A stretch of DNA of 64,000 nt from Pelargonium nanum (Eukaryota > Streptophyta > Magnoliopsida > Geraniales > Geraniaceae): positions 1-64,000 of the forward strand of contig JAYMTF010000007.1 in the NCBI GenBank assembly GCA_036897485.1. The letters run 5' to 3'. Positions 27,001 through 38,313 of this stretch are shown in pieces. Made by a program: the position numbers and the translations under genes. Position 1 is the stretch's first letter; every line of letters begins with the position of its first letter. The notes beneath the pieces were generated by a model. That model was not told the origin of the DNA. It did not search any database and worked only from the letters and a program-made list of their open reading frames with translations.

Positions 27001-29612
27001 TGAAGCTGCTTCTGAAAAACTCACCCAATTCTTTGGAGACACACTTGCTTTCCTTCGAAGTAAACATGAGAAAGCAAAAGATCTTACTTGCATTTCAGGT
27101 ATTTTGAAGTTCTTCTCTGAAAACTAAAAATTCAGACTAGACCTCAACTTGGAATTGTGGACATGGATATGGAAAACTTCTTAAATCTTGAATAACACAC
27201 TTGAAAATCCTATCTACTTGCAACAATTAAACTAGTTATTGGCTTATCGCCACTTGAAACTGTACCCTCGTTTTTTGTGGGCTCGGGTTAACCCAACCAG
27301 CCCCTGTAGTTTTGAGGTCGGGTCGGCCATCGATGTGGGCGGGTCAGGCAACCCACTCATTTTCCCCGGAAAACCTGTGATCTGTACCTCTGTAGATTGG
27401 GTTAGGCATTTTCAACCAAACCCTTAAAAACTCTACCCGAAATCCGAATTGATATCTCTGCCTTAGATGCATGTCGTATGGTAAATCATAATCTCGCACC
27501 TTCACTGTTTATGTTAATAATCATACATACTCCTTAACTTTTGTATGTAGGCTGTCAAGCAGCTACTGAGATTGGATGCTGAAAACCCTGATTCGCATTC
27601 CTGCTTGGTATGTAATTTTAGTTATTCATTAATTGGATCAATCTACTCATTACGTGCTTAACAAATCCAATAAATCTGCTGCTTAATATGCATTTCACGC
27701 ACTGCAGATCAGATTCTTCCATAAGGTGGATTCTATGTCTTCTCCAGTGACTGATGCTGAGAAGCTCATTTGGAATGTTTTGGAAGCAGAGCGTCCAACA
27801 ATCAGGTTCTCTTGCAAATTACTTCATATCGCGGTCTATAACTGCTGCTGTATTATTTTATGACAGTTTTTACATCACAATTTAAACCCCTATTTTCTTT
27901 TTCATTTTTTGTAGTCAGTTGCACGGGAAATCTTTGATCGAGGCCAATGCTATTTTCCTTGAGAAACATGAAGGTGATTACTAATCTTATATCAAATACT
28001 ACCTCCGTTTCTGAATAAGTGTCATTTCAAGGTTATTTACACGAATTAAGAAACTGTATGCAATGACCTAACTAGTCTTATTTACCTTTTGTATACTCGT
28101 TAAAACTCTCACGCCTAATTGTTCCTCTATTTTAAACTTGATTTAATGTTTTAGTCATAACTAGTTGTGAAAAAAAGCTTGGGAATGATAAAAGGTGTAT
28201 CATTGGAAAGTATGGCACATTTTTACATTAAAATTGTAAATAGTATATGCATATTTGGTCATATTGTTTATAGTTCTCTTACTACCGTTGATTCTTTTGT
28301 GTTCTTCAGGTTCCTTGATGCATAGAGCTGCCACTGCAAAAATGCTGTATACTCTGCAATCTGACAAGAAGACTGAGGCCGTGAAACTAATTGAGGACTC
28401 TACCAACAAGTTGGTGCCAACGTAATGCCTTCAATATACCGAGTTTTATTTTCTAGCTTAAAAGCTGTATTCTTGCACATTGTCTTTAGAACAGATCGCA
28501 AATTAAAGCTTTCATTTTTCTATTCTAATAGAAATGGAGCACTTGGACCCGTGAACGAATGGAAACTCAAAGACTGCATTACAGTGCACAAACTCTTGGG
28601 AACAGTTCTCTGTGATACTGATGCTGCATTAAGTAAGTTTTCTGTATCTCGCTTTGCTTTTTACTTTTTACTTTTTTTTAATTGTGTGCAATACCAGTAT
28701 TGGGTCGTTATACACAGGCCTTAAAATGATATACGTGTCCAATGGTTTCTGAAGTTTGCATGTCTTGTACCACAATAAATTTCATGTCAAATTTATTGCA
28801 TATTCAACATCAACTTTGCGCCTTGTTTGGGACAGCTAATCGTGGAAATTATTAGACCAGCTAATGCTCAAAATGCATTCTGAATGACTATTGTTGTTAG
28901 ATTGAAGTAGAAATTATCAAAATATGGTCCTTAAATTATCAGGACCTGACCAATTTGCTTCCTGAACTAATTTTATTTCATCAAAATGGTCCCCCAACTA
29001 TTGAATTCTGACCAAAATGGCCCCCGCTGTTAACTTCCGACTTTCTTTTGCTAGTTTAGATGATGTGTCATTAAAAAAAGTAAAACAAGATTGGAACTAA
29101 TATCTATCAGATGTTAATGTTGGGGACCAATATGGTTGGCTTTCATTAGTTGAGTAACCATTTTGTCATCAATTAGCCGAGGGACCATTTTGTTAGTGTT
29201 TCCTAGAATGAAGCAAAATGAACAATTGCACCAATTGTGTGTTTTTTTTTGCACCGTATTGTCAGACATGGTGCTTTTCTTTTGATCTCTTTCTTACATA
29301 AACATGGTGACCAGATGTGACTGTCAAATGCCAATTTGAAAGGTGATTTTGGTTATAGGAAAGCACAATCTTATGCATAAACTCACAACTCATTTTCCGT
29401 CTGTTGTAGGATGGAAGGTTCGTTGTGCCGAGTACTTCCCTTACTCATCATACTTTGAAGGCCACAAGAGCTCCGCCGTTCCCAACTCAGCATATAACCA
29501 GGTAAGCAACAACAAAGAAAACGGGGGCTTGAACCATCCTGTCGTCGGTCCTAGCGCAACCAACCCTCCATCAAATGGAAAATTAGAAGTGTTCAAAGAC
29601 CTCACCATCTGA
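18040..29612 (+). CDS. NAA15: NAA15, auxiliary (ribosome-anchoring) subunit of NatA
   Basis: Large subunit of the NatA complex. It anchors catalytic NAA10 at the ribosome, where Ser, Ala, Thr and similar N-termini are acetylated. CDS exons: 18040-18090, 19387-19465, 19893-19975, 20076-20225, 21087-21202, 21634-21739, 22296-22367, 22465-22580, 22876-23008, 23326-23403, 23481-23534, 23665-23735, 24058-24112, 24212-24307, 25339-25467, 25564-25646, 25737-25967, 26564-26696, 26776-26883, 26967-27098, 27551-27607, 27708-27805, 27915-27973, 28310-28421, 28532-28632, 29410-29612. They sum to 2706 bp, 901 residues, near the Arabidopsis length I recall. The N-terminus [20 protein letters not shown] and a TPR superhelix (for example [18 protein letters not shown]) are typical. 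A Lys-rich segment at about 600-640 ([14 protein letters not shown]) is the expected basic region. The conserved end [17 protein letters not shown] is present. No break was seen. Confidence 0.96.
18265..18780. repeat. Tandem duplication in NAA15 intron 1
   Basis: Two diverged copies lie head to tail. The word tttgtggaggaatgagct occurs at about 18274 and 18567, taaagcttgaaactttag at about 18323 and 18613, gagaatgtacttg at about 18398 and 18644, and a tgatcattgt-type word closes each copy near 18472 and 18718. The repeat length is roughly 250-290 bp, with a small length difference between copies. It is non-coding, directly downstream of exon 1. Confidence 0.8.
24480..24653 (-). mobile_element. 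tRNA-derived SINE in NAA15 intron 14
   Basis: On the minus strand the element begins GTCCCCTAGGGGATGGCTCA, with an A-box-like TGGCTCAATGATTAAAG, then a B-box-like GGTTTGAATCCC, a G-rich body, and ends in an ATA/ATT-rich tail, the layout of a plant tRNA-derived SINE. A direct duplication caaaatgtt flanks it exactly (24471-24479 and 24654-24662). It is inserted antisense to the host gene. Near-perfect flanks suggest a moderately young insertion. Confidence 0.9.
26178..26365. mobile_element. hAT-type MITE (188 bp) in NAA15 intron 17
   Basis: The left end reads TAGAGGTGGCAATTCGGG and the right end, reversed, TAGAGTTAACAATTTTTGG, a typical plant hAT-like terminal repeat. The 8-bp flanks atcctaga (26170-26177) and attctaga (26366-26373) agree at 7 of 8 positions, matching the 8-bp duplication made by hAT transposases. 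The inside carries gggttacgggtt and cccacgggttcagg motifs. It has no coding capacity. Confidence 0.85.
27250..27470. repeat. GC-richer 'gggtcggg' insert in NAA15 intron 20
   Basis: This stretch (gaggtcgggtcggccatcga, then a ctacccgaaatccgaattga end) is much richer in G and C than the surrounding intron and resembles the inside and right end of the hAT MITE at 26178. The left terminal repeat and the target duplication could not be found, so it is only a probable degenerate hAT-like copy. Confidence 0.4.
27999..28210. mobile_element. Stowaway-like MITE remnant in NAA15 intron 23
   Basis: A Stowaway-type left end, CTACCTCCGTTTCTGAATAA, follows a TA dinucleotide at 27997-27998. The text that follows (gtgtcatttcaagg and onward) is similar in style to known Stowaway interiors. 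The right inverted repeat is not recognisable, so the end coordinate is approximate and the copy is probably old or truncated. Confidence 0.55.
28910..29203. repeat. Second copy of the 'caaaatggtcc' inverted-repeat family, NAA15 intron 25
   Basis: The left end aaattatcaaaatatggtcc and the right end gggaccattttgttagtgtt are imperfect inverted repeats. Inside are cctgaactaattttat, accaaaatggcccc and gttaacttccga blocks that match the copy in XRCC1 intron 6 (15332-15816) in the same order. Two copies within 14 kb, both in introns, support a dispersed non-autonomous element rather than chance similarity. Confidence 0.65.
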
Positions 29613-31096
29613 CCCGAGATATGAAATGAGACGAGACAAGATCAAGAAATGCCTTCGAAATGTACTTGCTGGAGGAAAATCAGTTGACGCCTCATCAAAA
29701 GACCATCCTTGTGAGGTTTTGTGCACGCTGACTTTACTTTCAATATCAATATTTATTTTGGCCGATAGATGCATTCCTTCTGCAAATGTGTATAATTCAC
29801 CTATATTATGTCTCTAGGGTCGAGCTTTTCGTTTGCTCTATGGGTTCTTTTTTGCATTTGAGCGTACTTTTTAGGTCTAATGGAGCTCTACAATATTTGT
29901 TATTTTTGACCCTCTAGTAATGGTAGAAAAATACTTGTAGGGCTGATTTCCAGAGCATGTTGTACTTTTTTTTTTCTGTTGCCAATTTGATTTGACTTTT
30001 ATTGATGATCATGTATAAACACCATATTATGTGAAAAATTTTGTTACCAAGTTTCATACATTTTTAGGTCTCGTCTTCGTTACATAATGATCCTTCTTGA
30101 TCAATAATGTTGGAATGGAATTTGCTTGAATTTTGAGAAGAATAGTGAATAACTATCAGATTGTTGGTTTCAATCTCAAAATGACGTTTGATTTGATATC
30201 CGTTACTAACGAAAGATTTTCTATCAGCTTGATGTTTTTGATATCCATAGCTACGATAGTATCACTATTAGATTGTTGGTTTCAATCTCAAAATGACGTT
30301 TGATCTAGCTGTTACGAAAGAATTTCAGCTTGATGTTTCGGATTGTTGGTTTTAATCTCTATAGTCGAAGTGTAGCTTTACGTGCCAAGTCTTTGTCAAT
30401 TCTCGGGTTTTTACACCATATCCTTGGGTTTCTTCTGAATATTAACATTGTAATCATCATCATCATCATCATCATCTAAAAATATGTTACAAAATAGAAT
30501 AAATTTTTGTTTGTCAAACTATTGGAGAAAAAAGTTCAAAATTCTTGTGATGTTTCAATTAAAATGACAAATAATATGAACAAATTCAATAAGTTTAAAG
30601 AATAAATATGAAATATTTAAAAAAAATACTAGCATATATTATTCTCCAACTAGTTCAGTTCAATTAGAAAAAAAAAAAAACAACCCTTTAGTATAGAACC
30701 TCACCTAAATGAATAATGTGAGCAACAATTCTCTTGGTGAGAGAAAGACAAAACATGAAACAGAACCTATATGACATAGCAGCTTAAATCTTCAAAGCCA
30801 AGTTGTAGCAAACCACACTTGACACTACAGAAATCAAATTCTCAATCCAACAAGACCCAAACTATTCCATAATGAACACATCAAATCCCAAAATTTTAAA
30901 ATCAATTAGGGTTTGAACCCAAATATCCGAAATATAAGTTAATACACTCACATTTGTAATAAGAACAAGGATCCGTCCGAAGAAAGTTTCTTCAAAAACT
31001 GAATAGAACACAACATTAACTAGGAAAATTGTATAAACGAATAGGAAAAGTAATATCACATTGCCTGTAAGACGCGTAGGAGTATTCTCAGCTTCA
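29613..31096. other. Convergent intergenic region with short tandem duplications
   Basis: This gap holds the 3' ends of NAA15 (+) and ABCF4 (-), which converge. From 30159 to about 30360 a block reading gattgttggtttcaatctca with an aaatgacgtttgat continuation is present twice (30159 and 30271), with a third partial copy at 30341. A catcat microsatellite spans about 30453-30476. No other gene was seen. Confidence 0.6.
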
Positions 31097-33283
31097 TCAA
31101 TCCTCATCGACCTCTTCTCTGATTTTCCTTTGTAGCTCGTCCTTGTACTCCTCGAAGGTTCCCGGGAAAAAGCTCACAGTTCCTTCATCCACTACCCAGA
31201 TTTCACTCTTCTCTTCGTCATCACATACGCGTGATATGAGCCTAGAGTCGTGACTGACCAGGACGACTCCACCAGTGAACTGATCCAGCGCATCTGCAAG
31301 TGCGTCAATGCTCTGCATGTCCAAGTGATTCGTGGGCTCGTCTAATAGCAGTATGTGCGGGTTTGACATGGATATGGAAGTGAACACAACTCGGGATTTT
31401 TGTCCCCCAGATAGCTTTGCGATTGGGGTGAGGTGGTTGTGACTAGGCAATCCAAATTTCCCCAATTTGGCACGAACGGCCTCTTGCTTGCTGGGTCCCG
31501 TTTGATCGGGATGAAGCCGAAGAAGGTATTGGACCGGTGTTTCGTCCATTGTTAGTAGATCCACAAAGTGTTGTGAATATCTTCCTATTCTCAGTTTCTG
31601 GCTCCTCCTTACTTCACCTTCGGTTGGAACCAAATCGCCAGCCAGAAGATTCAGTAGAGTGGATTTTCCGGCTCCATTAGGCCCAATAATAGCAACACGA
31701 GTTCCCATATCAATACCCACATCAACATTAGAAAGTCTGAAATCCGGCCTGTTTGGATAGCTGAAGCTGACTTCAATCAACTGCAAGAGCGGTGGTGTCA
31801 GCTCAGTAGGCTCGGGGAAGTGAAATTCCACAGTATAATCTCTCCACTTTGTTGGAGCCTCGTATACGGGCTCATCTTCATCAATCTTGCCCTTCGCTTT
31901 GTTCTTTGATGCCTCCTTGGCCGCAGCATGTTTTGCTCGATCTTTAACCTTGTCCTGCATAACCCGACTCCCGGATTTTTTGGCAGCTTTGAGTTGCTTC
32001 TCGTAAGTTTCAAACTTTTTGTTTGACTCCTTGCGGCGCTTCTCGTAATTACCTTCAAACTCATCGAAATTCCCACGGTAGCTGTGAAGTTTCAAGTCAT
32101 GGAGATGAATGATCTCATTGCAGACAGTGTTGAGAAAATCTCGATCGTGTGAGACAACAACGAGAGTTTTCTTCCATCGGCAGAGGTACTCTTCTAACCA
32201 GAGAACGGCCCTGAGGTCGAGATGGTTGGTGGGCTCATCCAACAACAGTAGAGTCGGTTGCACAAAAAGTGCCCTAGCCAATGAAATTCTCATCCTCCAG
32301 CCACCACTAAAGGATTTAGTAGAACGGACCTGCATCTCCTTCGTGAAACCCAAACCTGCAAGAATCTTAGACGCCTGAGCCTCCGCAGCATCCGACCCCA
32401 AAATCTGCAATTTTTCGTATAATTCAGCCAGCTTCTCACCCGCATCATCTAAATTAGCATCATCTTCATTTTCAACCTCAGCAGAAGCTGAGTTCAAAGC
32501 CGCAACCTCTTCTCGAAGCTTGACTAGCTCTTCATTAGCAGAAACAACAGCTTGAATTGCACTTTTATCATCGCCAACCACCTCTTGCTCAACCAAAAGT
32601 ACATCAATATTTTTAGGTACTGGAATCTTCCTCCAAGCAAGGAGCTTCAACAATGTAGACTTACCCTTTCCATTAGGTCCAATTAAACCATATCTCTTTC
32701 CATGAGATATCTTTACTGAGGTATTCTTCAAGAGCTCTTTTCCTCGAGCTGACACAGAGAAATTCTCAACTGTTATATCTTTAACATTAGCATCTGCATC
32801 ATCTTCTCCATCAAGAACTGCAGCCCGACTACCAATAACAACCGTAAAAGCATCATGGTCATCCCTCAGGGCCTCTTTTCGGGCCATCTCTGCAGCTTGG
32901 GCTGCAAGCATGTCCTTCTTTTCTCGTTTCTTCAATTCTTTGTCACTTATCGACACATCAAGTGGCTTTACGTCATTCCTATGTTGTCTTCGTTTCTGGA
33001 GACTAGGGTGTTCTTGGTCTTCATCAGAGGGAGGAGGCAGATCATCTTCCTCGTCATCAGAGGGAGGGAGATCAATCCCATCAATGTAAGAAGACGCTTT
33101 TTGAGCAGCCTTCGCCTTAGGTTTACTAGCAGTACTTGAGGAAGATCCCTTCTTAGGTTTATCAGGTTTCTGATCCATGCTGGCAAGCATGGCCGACACA
33201 GATAATTTCTCTTTCTTGCCATCTTTGGCAAGTGGCTTACCTTTGGTGCTAGCACCAACCTCATCCTGTTTTTTCCTCCCCAT
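31097..33283 (-). CDS. ABCF4: ABC transporter F family protein, ABCF4/GCN4 type
   Basis: Soluble twin-ATPase without membrane segments, of the ribosome-associated ABCF/GCN20 class. One uninterrupted reading frame of 728 residues, close to the plant ABCF4 length I recall. The start at 33283 (MGRKKQDEVGAS) is chosen because it begins the conserved region; the frame stays open upstream but that part is leader, with a likely splice acceptor near 33298. Residues 1-170 are charged and disordered, with a Lys/Ser-rich then acidic run (DLPPSDDEEDDLPPPSDEDQ). Domain 1: Walker A GPNGKGKST (202-210), signature SFSGGWRMR (about 324-332), Walker B LLLLDEPTNHLD (about 345-356). A Lys-rich linker spans about 415-470. 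Domain 2: Walker A GPNGAGKST (534-542), signature LSGGQKSRV (624-632), Walker B ILLLDEPTNHLD (644-655). All catalytic motifs are intact. Symbol by similarity to Arabidopsis GCN4, linked there to stomatal immunity. Confidence 0.94.
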   Translation of the reverse strand: MGRKKQDEVGASTKGKPLAKDGKKEKLSVSAMLASMDQKPDKPKKGSSSSTASKPKAKAAQKASSYIDGIDLPPSDDEEDDLPPPSDEDQEHPSLQKRRQHRNDVKPLDVSISDKELKKREKKDMLAAQAAEMARKEALRDDHDAFTVVIGSRAAVLDGEDDADANVKDITVENFSVSARGKELLKNTSVKISHGKRYGLIGPNGKGKSTLLKLLAWRKIPVPKNIDVLLVEQEVVGDDKSAIQAVVSANEELVKLREEVAALNSASAEVENEDDANLDDAGEKLAELYEKLQILGSDAAEAQASKILAGLGFTKEMQVRSTKSFSGGWRMRISLARALFVQPTLLLLDEPTNHLDLRAVLWLEEYLCRWKKTLVVVSHDRDFLNTVCNEIIHLHDLKLHSYRGNFDEFEGNYEKRRKESNKKFETYEKQLKAAKKSGSRVMQDKVKDRAKHAAAKEASKNKAKGKIDEDEPVYEAPTKWRDYTVEFHFPEPTELTPPLLQLIEVSFSYPNRPDFRLSNVDVGIDMGTRVAIIGPNGAGKSTLLNLLAGDLVPTEGEVRRSQKLRIGRYSQHFVDLLTMDETPVQYLLRLHPDQTGPSKQEAVRAKLGKFGLPSHNHLTPIAKLSGGQKSRVVFTSISMSNPHILLLDEPTNHLDMQSIDALADALDQFTGGVVLVSHDSRLISRVCDDEEKSEIWVVDEGTVSFFPGTFEEYKDELQRKIREEVDED

Positions 33284-34560
33284 TGCAGAAACTGACCTGA
33301 TGAGAAGCAAAATTAAGAAAGGTGTTATGTATACCCTAGCTAGTAAAATATAATTTAAGTTCAAATAATTGAACCAGAATTTATATATAGTGCATCACAC
33401 TTCCTTCTGGTGGCTGAAATTTTGAAATTAAAAAGAAACATATGATTTTTAATCAGAGACCAAAAGTTTTACTCTAGATTGCGGAACAATTCAACAAAGA
33501 AATTTGAAACGGAAAAAAGAGGCACCTAAGTAATAGGTAATAGTAGTTAAGACTTAAAGAGACTAACTCCAAATTACTTTTCTTTCTACGAATTTTCCCA
33601 AGAAGCAGATTCAACAAAGAACCATTTAACATAACATAACATAACTGCAGCACGGATCCACAAAACTATAAAGAATGAAAAGGAAAAAAAGAAGTTAAGA
33701 GTCTAGAAACCGCAAAGGCTTTGAAACAAACAAGCAATAGTTCTGCACAAAAATCCACCCTATATGACATAGACCCAGCCAAAGTAACTCTTCCCATACT
33801 TTTAATCAATATCCAGACCAGTTCCAGTTGGAACAAAAAGCTACACAGTTCTTAAAGTTATCTCCCACAATTTAATGTACGGATCAGTTCAACTATCACC
33901 ACAATATAAGGCCCTCCATTTGACACAATTCACCATAAAATCTGTAAACCAACCTAAATAAAATCATCACCAACAAACATGACTTCTAAACCATTGTGAT
34001 AACCAAATGTAATCATAGCATCTAAGTCCCATCAATAAACACATATCACACAAAAAAATTGGCAATAAATTCAAAACAAAAAATTTTCCATTGATCACTG
34101 CCACTAAACTACTGAGATCATTCATATCAACCCATAAATGTGAAACCTGATCATACATCTAAAGCTGTGCAGAACCCAACCAAAAAATTGAAATTATTCC
34201 AGAATCCCATTCAGACCAAGTAGATTCTGAGTAAGAATTACAGGAAGAAAAAAAAATCATCGAAACTAAAACAAACAAAATTTCATATTCAAAACCAAAG
34301 CCTAGAAAACAAACAAGTAATGCGCACCTGATAAACAATAAACCCTGAAATATATAATATTATATGAAATATTATATGTATATATATATGTGTGTAAGAG
34401 AATTTCCTGAATCGGTGGAGCCTGAAACCCCGATCGAGTGTAGCGCCTGAGCCTGAGCCGCTGCGAGAGACAGAGATTTGGCTAATATTAGTGACGTGAC
34501 GAGGACTCCAAGCCTAAAACGTAATAGGAAAGAAAACGGAAAAGGAAAGAGATTAGGCCC
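33284..34560 (-). promoter_or_regulatory. ABCF4 leader, probable leader intron, and promoter side
   Basis: On the minus strand a CATCAG acceptor at about 33298-33300 lies 15 bases before the start codon, and a CAG/GTGCGC donor lies near 34327, so a leader intron of about 1 kb is likely. The proposed first exon region up to about 34500 has better G+C content than its surroundings. A run of TA repeats lies at 34358-34392. No reading frame here looks real. Confidence 0.5.
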
Positions 34561-37500
34561 CAAATTTGGGCCATGTTTATCAAGCTTCTGTGGGCTTTGT
34601 TAGCTAAGCAATTAGCCCATTTGGACCAAATGAAGGAGAGATTAAGTTTTAGTGTTGGGTCAAGCCCAATAATAATTACAAACTATTTTCATTTCATCTA
34701 CTTGAACTCTCGAATTCGATTTTTACTAAACACATCTATGTGCCACAGATAGAAAAAACCGGCTTTTCCATGAGCGTCAAGCATTATAAAGCACATATCC
34801 TGGCAAACAAGGTTATACATGCACCATTAAACACATTGATCAACGCCCGTTTCACAAGTATAAAAGTATGTCGCATGGTGAATACCACATTTAAGGCGCC
34901 TGGAGAAGACTCATTCTATCGAGACATGACATATGGCTCCGAGTTGTTGATACAAACACACAAGTCATTTCCATGCATCGAAATTGCTAGAAATAAAATG
35001 GTTACGAATGGTGCAAAACCTTAGTCTACTTAGCTAAACAATAGCCACACAATAAACGACTCAATCCAATCCAATATCTTCATTAATTGGGTGGGACGAC
35101 TAGACCAGTCTCTCATTCTCCTCCGGCCACTTCATATCTCTTCTCTACGTACTGTACGTTGCTCGGAACTTACTGGAAATGTATCACGTGCAATTCACAG
35201 ATAAAGATCCCAAGTGTCGACGATGGTTTCATATCTGAAACGGCGGTCGTTTTCCGGGAACGACAAGAGCATCAACACGTTCGTGCGTGTGGAGTGTGGC
35301 CTCACCGTCTTCATGCGGGTCTTCGCTTTGTCTGCCCATAGGAAACATATGCTCGGTTGGGACGAAACACACTTTTTTATATATAGATAAGAAACAAATG
35401 ATTTCATTACAATATAATACATGATACCTTTATAATTCAATAAATTAACAAGGGTCTTTGACTCAAATTAGTTTTAAGAACTCACAAAAATTTGAATATT
35501 AGTGTAGATTTGATCATCTCAATGAGTCAATTTTCGGTTTTGGGTTGATATAATCATGTAACTCAAATTTGATCTAAAAGGCTTCATATTCAATCGGGTT
35601 ATGGGACGCGGATCAAGCGGTTTTTTGTGTGTAAATGTGTGTGTTCGTACAAGTTGTCCGATCCACGTATTCACAAGTTATCAGGTCCGACTCGAAAGTT
35701 GATAAAAATAGATGGAATAGTCTAAAAATCAAGTCATATTAAATTTAATGTGTTTGTGAATTTAGTCCAAATTGGGGGCTCTAATAATTATGTTTGTGTT
35801 GGTGTTACTATAAAAGATGTTTAGCCAAAAATGAGCGGTGTTTTTTTTCTTATAGTTAAATAATTGTTAGGCTATTTTAGCTAATCATTATAGTTTCAAC
35901 ATTCTTCTCATTTTGACTAATAAAGTAAAAAATAAATTTATTATTTTACCTCAATAACACATATATGTGTGTGTGATTAATGTGAACAATGTTTTAGGGA
36001 CAGCTACTAAATTTGGATGTTGTCTCCATGTCCTGGTTGTCAGAAGGTTCCTTCTAAAACTGGCACCATATTTCCTAATAAAAAAAAATAATACTCTATG
36101 GATGGAGAGTAATATATTGCTCAAATTGCATAGATATATAGTACTCCCTCCTATAGAGTAACTTACAGAAACATCGTCAATCCTAAACTATGAAACTAAA
36201 ATTTTAATTGCAATTCTCTGTCTCACAACATAATACAATAACTTTATCAGTTAAGATTGTTGATACAGAAATAGCCAAACCGATGATTAGCATTAAGCTC
36301 ATTACAATTACATTAATATGATGTTATTTAGATGTCTTCTTATTCATACAATGAGGGATGGTGGATGGTTCTTGGAGAGCGTGATTTATGTCAGGTGTTG
36401 ACTTAAAAAGTTTGTTTTGTCATTCGTTCGGGTGTAATCTTGATAATACTACCGTTTGTCAAGTGCAATCACTCTTGAGAGAGTGCATCATAAGTTAAGT
36501 GGAAACACTTTTGAAAGTGTTCTCGAAAGTCACACGATTGTACTTTAGTAAGTACTTTTGAAAACTTATTCGTAACAGAGGAGAGACATATATCACATGG
36601 AAGGAATGGGAGCTCGCCATAGGAGTTTTGCGGGAAGCTCAGTGCAAGGCTTCATGGCCTAGGCGAAAGGACTCCGCGGGATTCTTAAACTGCACATTTC
36701 GGAGTCAGATCCAGAAATCTTTAGATTGTCAGATCTTCTCGTACACGATTCAACTCTAACCTCAAGTGATGACATGATCATATGAAAGTTACTCGAGTTG
36801 TATATACTATTTTGCTTCCACTTGATTTTTGTTATTGAGTTGGTCGGAAAGAGAATTTTTTAAGCAATTAAATAAGTTGCATGGGGTTTGAAAATCCCCA
36901 ATTTGATTTCCATTGTTATGAGATGGATCAATCAATAATTTCTCAACTCAATTATTAAGATCATATAAAAAACCAAATGTGCCTAAAATACTTCCTTTTT
37001 ATATTTTTAGTACGCAGCAATCCTATAACCATAAAGAACATGTTTCTGTTACAGTAACCCTAACCACAAGACACAATGATCATAGTCTTCAAATCAGGTT
37101 AGGCTGATTGTTTTTTCTTTGAAAGGGCACTTTAGTGCGCAAATATTAAAAATCATGAACGAAACATATTTTGATATTTGTTTTACATTTTTAATGTTTG
37201 ACATAAACATTTTCACTCACTTATTTTTTTAAATTTATTTATACACAATTTTTTGAGTGCCCGGAACCTCTGCCATGATTTGTTGACTGAGACTCACACA
37301 AGATAAATGAATCCGGACGGACGCTCCGCGCCCACAAATTCTTTGAGACGTGTATGAGTGTTAATTAATTGATGAGGTTTCATCACCTCATTGATGTTGA
37401 ATCATTGATTGAGATTCTTTTTTCTCTAATTTTTTATGTAAGCTTATTTATATATGTAATCGTGTTTATGCTTATTTATATTTTTTGTTAATTACATGTA

Positions 37501-38035
37501 ATTGTCGGGTATAACTCAAAATCATTCGGTTTGTGCATCAACACAAGTACATGTGCAGATTAAGGAATCATGTGCACACATGAACTATAATTTTAATTAA
37601 TTCTACGTGGAGTTTGTTTTCTTTATGGCAACATCAATCATGCAATCATGTACAAATGTTCCTTAATTAGGTTTAAATTTGGATTATCAAAGCAGCCAGG
37701 AAGAGGTTCACCATCGAATAATAATGTGCTAAACTCGTTTACGATAGAGTTGTTAAGCTCCAAACAAATTAATTTTCTTGAGAATTTTTTTTATCTATTT
37801 CTCAAATCATTGAACTAAAAATAATATTTGAGAATCAATTTGAATTGCAATATAATATTTTCTTGTTGCATTCTTTTGTCTCTCGGAGGAATCAGCCTTC
37901 CGTGTATGTTTTATATTGTATGATTTTGTCGGCAGCTTCTAAATATTGATGATTTCTGCTAATTCACATACAAATATACCATTAGGTATTATTATAGATT
38001 GGTAATACATAAATGTGGGAGTTTAGGTGAACAAA
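34561..38035. other. Gene-poor AT-rich intergenic region
   Basis: No conserved gene found. Sub-features worth noting: a GC-richer island at 35090-35345 with a small reading frame (listed separately); an inverted pair tactctatggatggagagta (36089-36108) / tactccctcctatagagta (36142-36160) that could form a hairpin or be a MITE fragment; a less AT-rich patch at 36440-36720 with no recognisable content; and at 37264-37318 a single unit related to the tandem repeat at 46741. Confidence 0.45.
35223..35390 (+). CDS. Unassigned small reading frame (55 codons)
   Basis: A 55-residue frame starting MVSYLKRRSFSGNDKSINTF and ending in an HFFIYR tail. I do not recognise it. It sits in the only GC-rich patch of a long AT-rich stretch, and third codon positions in its first 40 codons favour G and C, unlike chance frames here. 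There is a basic start and a hydrophobic middle (CGLTVFMRVFALSA). No introns, TATA box or neighbouring exons could be tied to it. It could be a short peptide gene, the first exon of an unseen gene, a relic, or chance. Confidence 0.2.
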   Translation: MVSYLKRRSFSGNDKSINTFVRVECGLTVFMRVFALSAHRKHMLGWDETHFFIYR

Positions 38036-38304
38036 CACTACAAAAAAAAAAAATTGTTTTCCGTGACAGCAAAAAATAAGCAGTTATCAATAAATACACA
38101 AGGAATTGAGCTTAAAAACAGTGACTGACACAGATAAAACTCAATAATGGTGAAAACTTGAGCTTTTATGCTTTCGGAAACAACTTTTCCGTCGCACAAA
38201 GTTATGCTTTTTGTGACAATACCTTTGGTGACAATAGTTACCGACTTTCGGTGAAAAGATATGGGTTTGAATGACGAAATGCGCTGTCGAAAATGAAATT
38301 TATC
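38036..38304. mobile_element. Possible CACTA (En/Spm) terminal fragment
   Basis: The sequence starts CACTACAAAAAAAAAAAATTG, similar to plant CACTA termini, and is followed by a subterminal region with repeated ttttgtgacaatac, tttccgtcgcac and gacgaaatgcgc words, typical of non-autonomous CACTA elements. No matching right end or 3-bp target duplication was found; a SINE lies directly to the right. This is a family-level suggestion only. Confidence 0.4.
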
Positions 38305-38313
38305 AAGGCCCTT

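Noticed and set aside
33284-33364. Extended N-terminus of ABCF4 (27 extra residues)
   Set aside because: The family begins at MGRKK; the upstream part contains a likely splice acceptor and a hydrophobic run unlike other ABCF proteins.
34740-35024. 94-codon frame on the plus strand beside ABCF4
   Set aside because: No known motif, AT-rich codon use like the surrounding DNA, no promoter or splice context.
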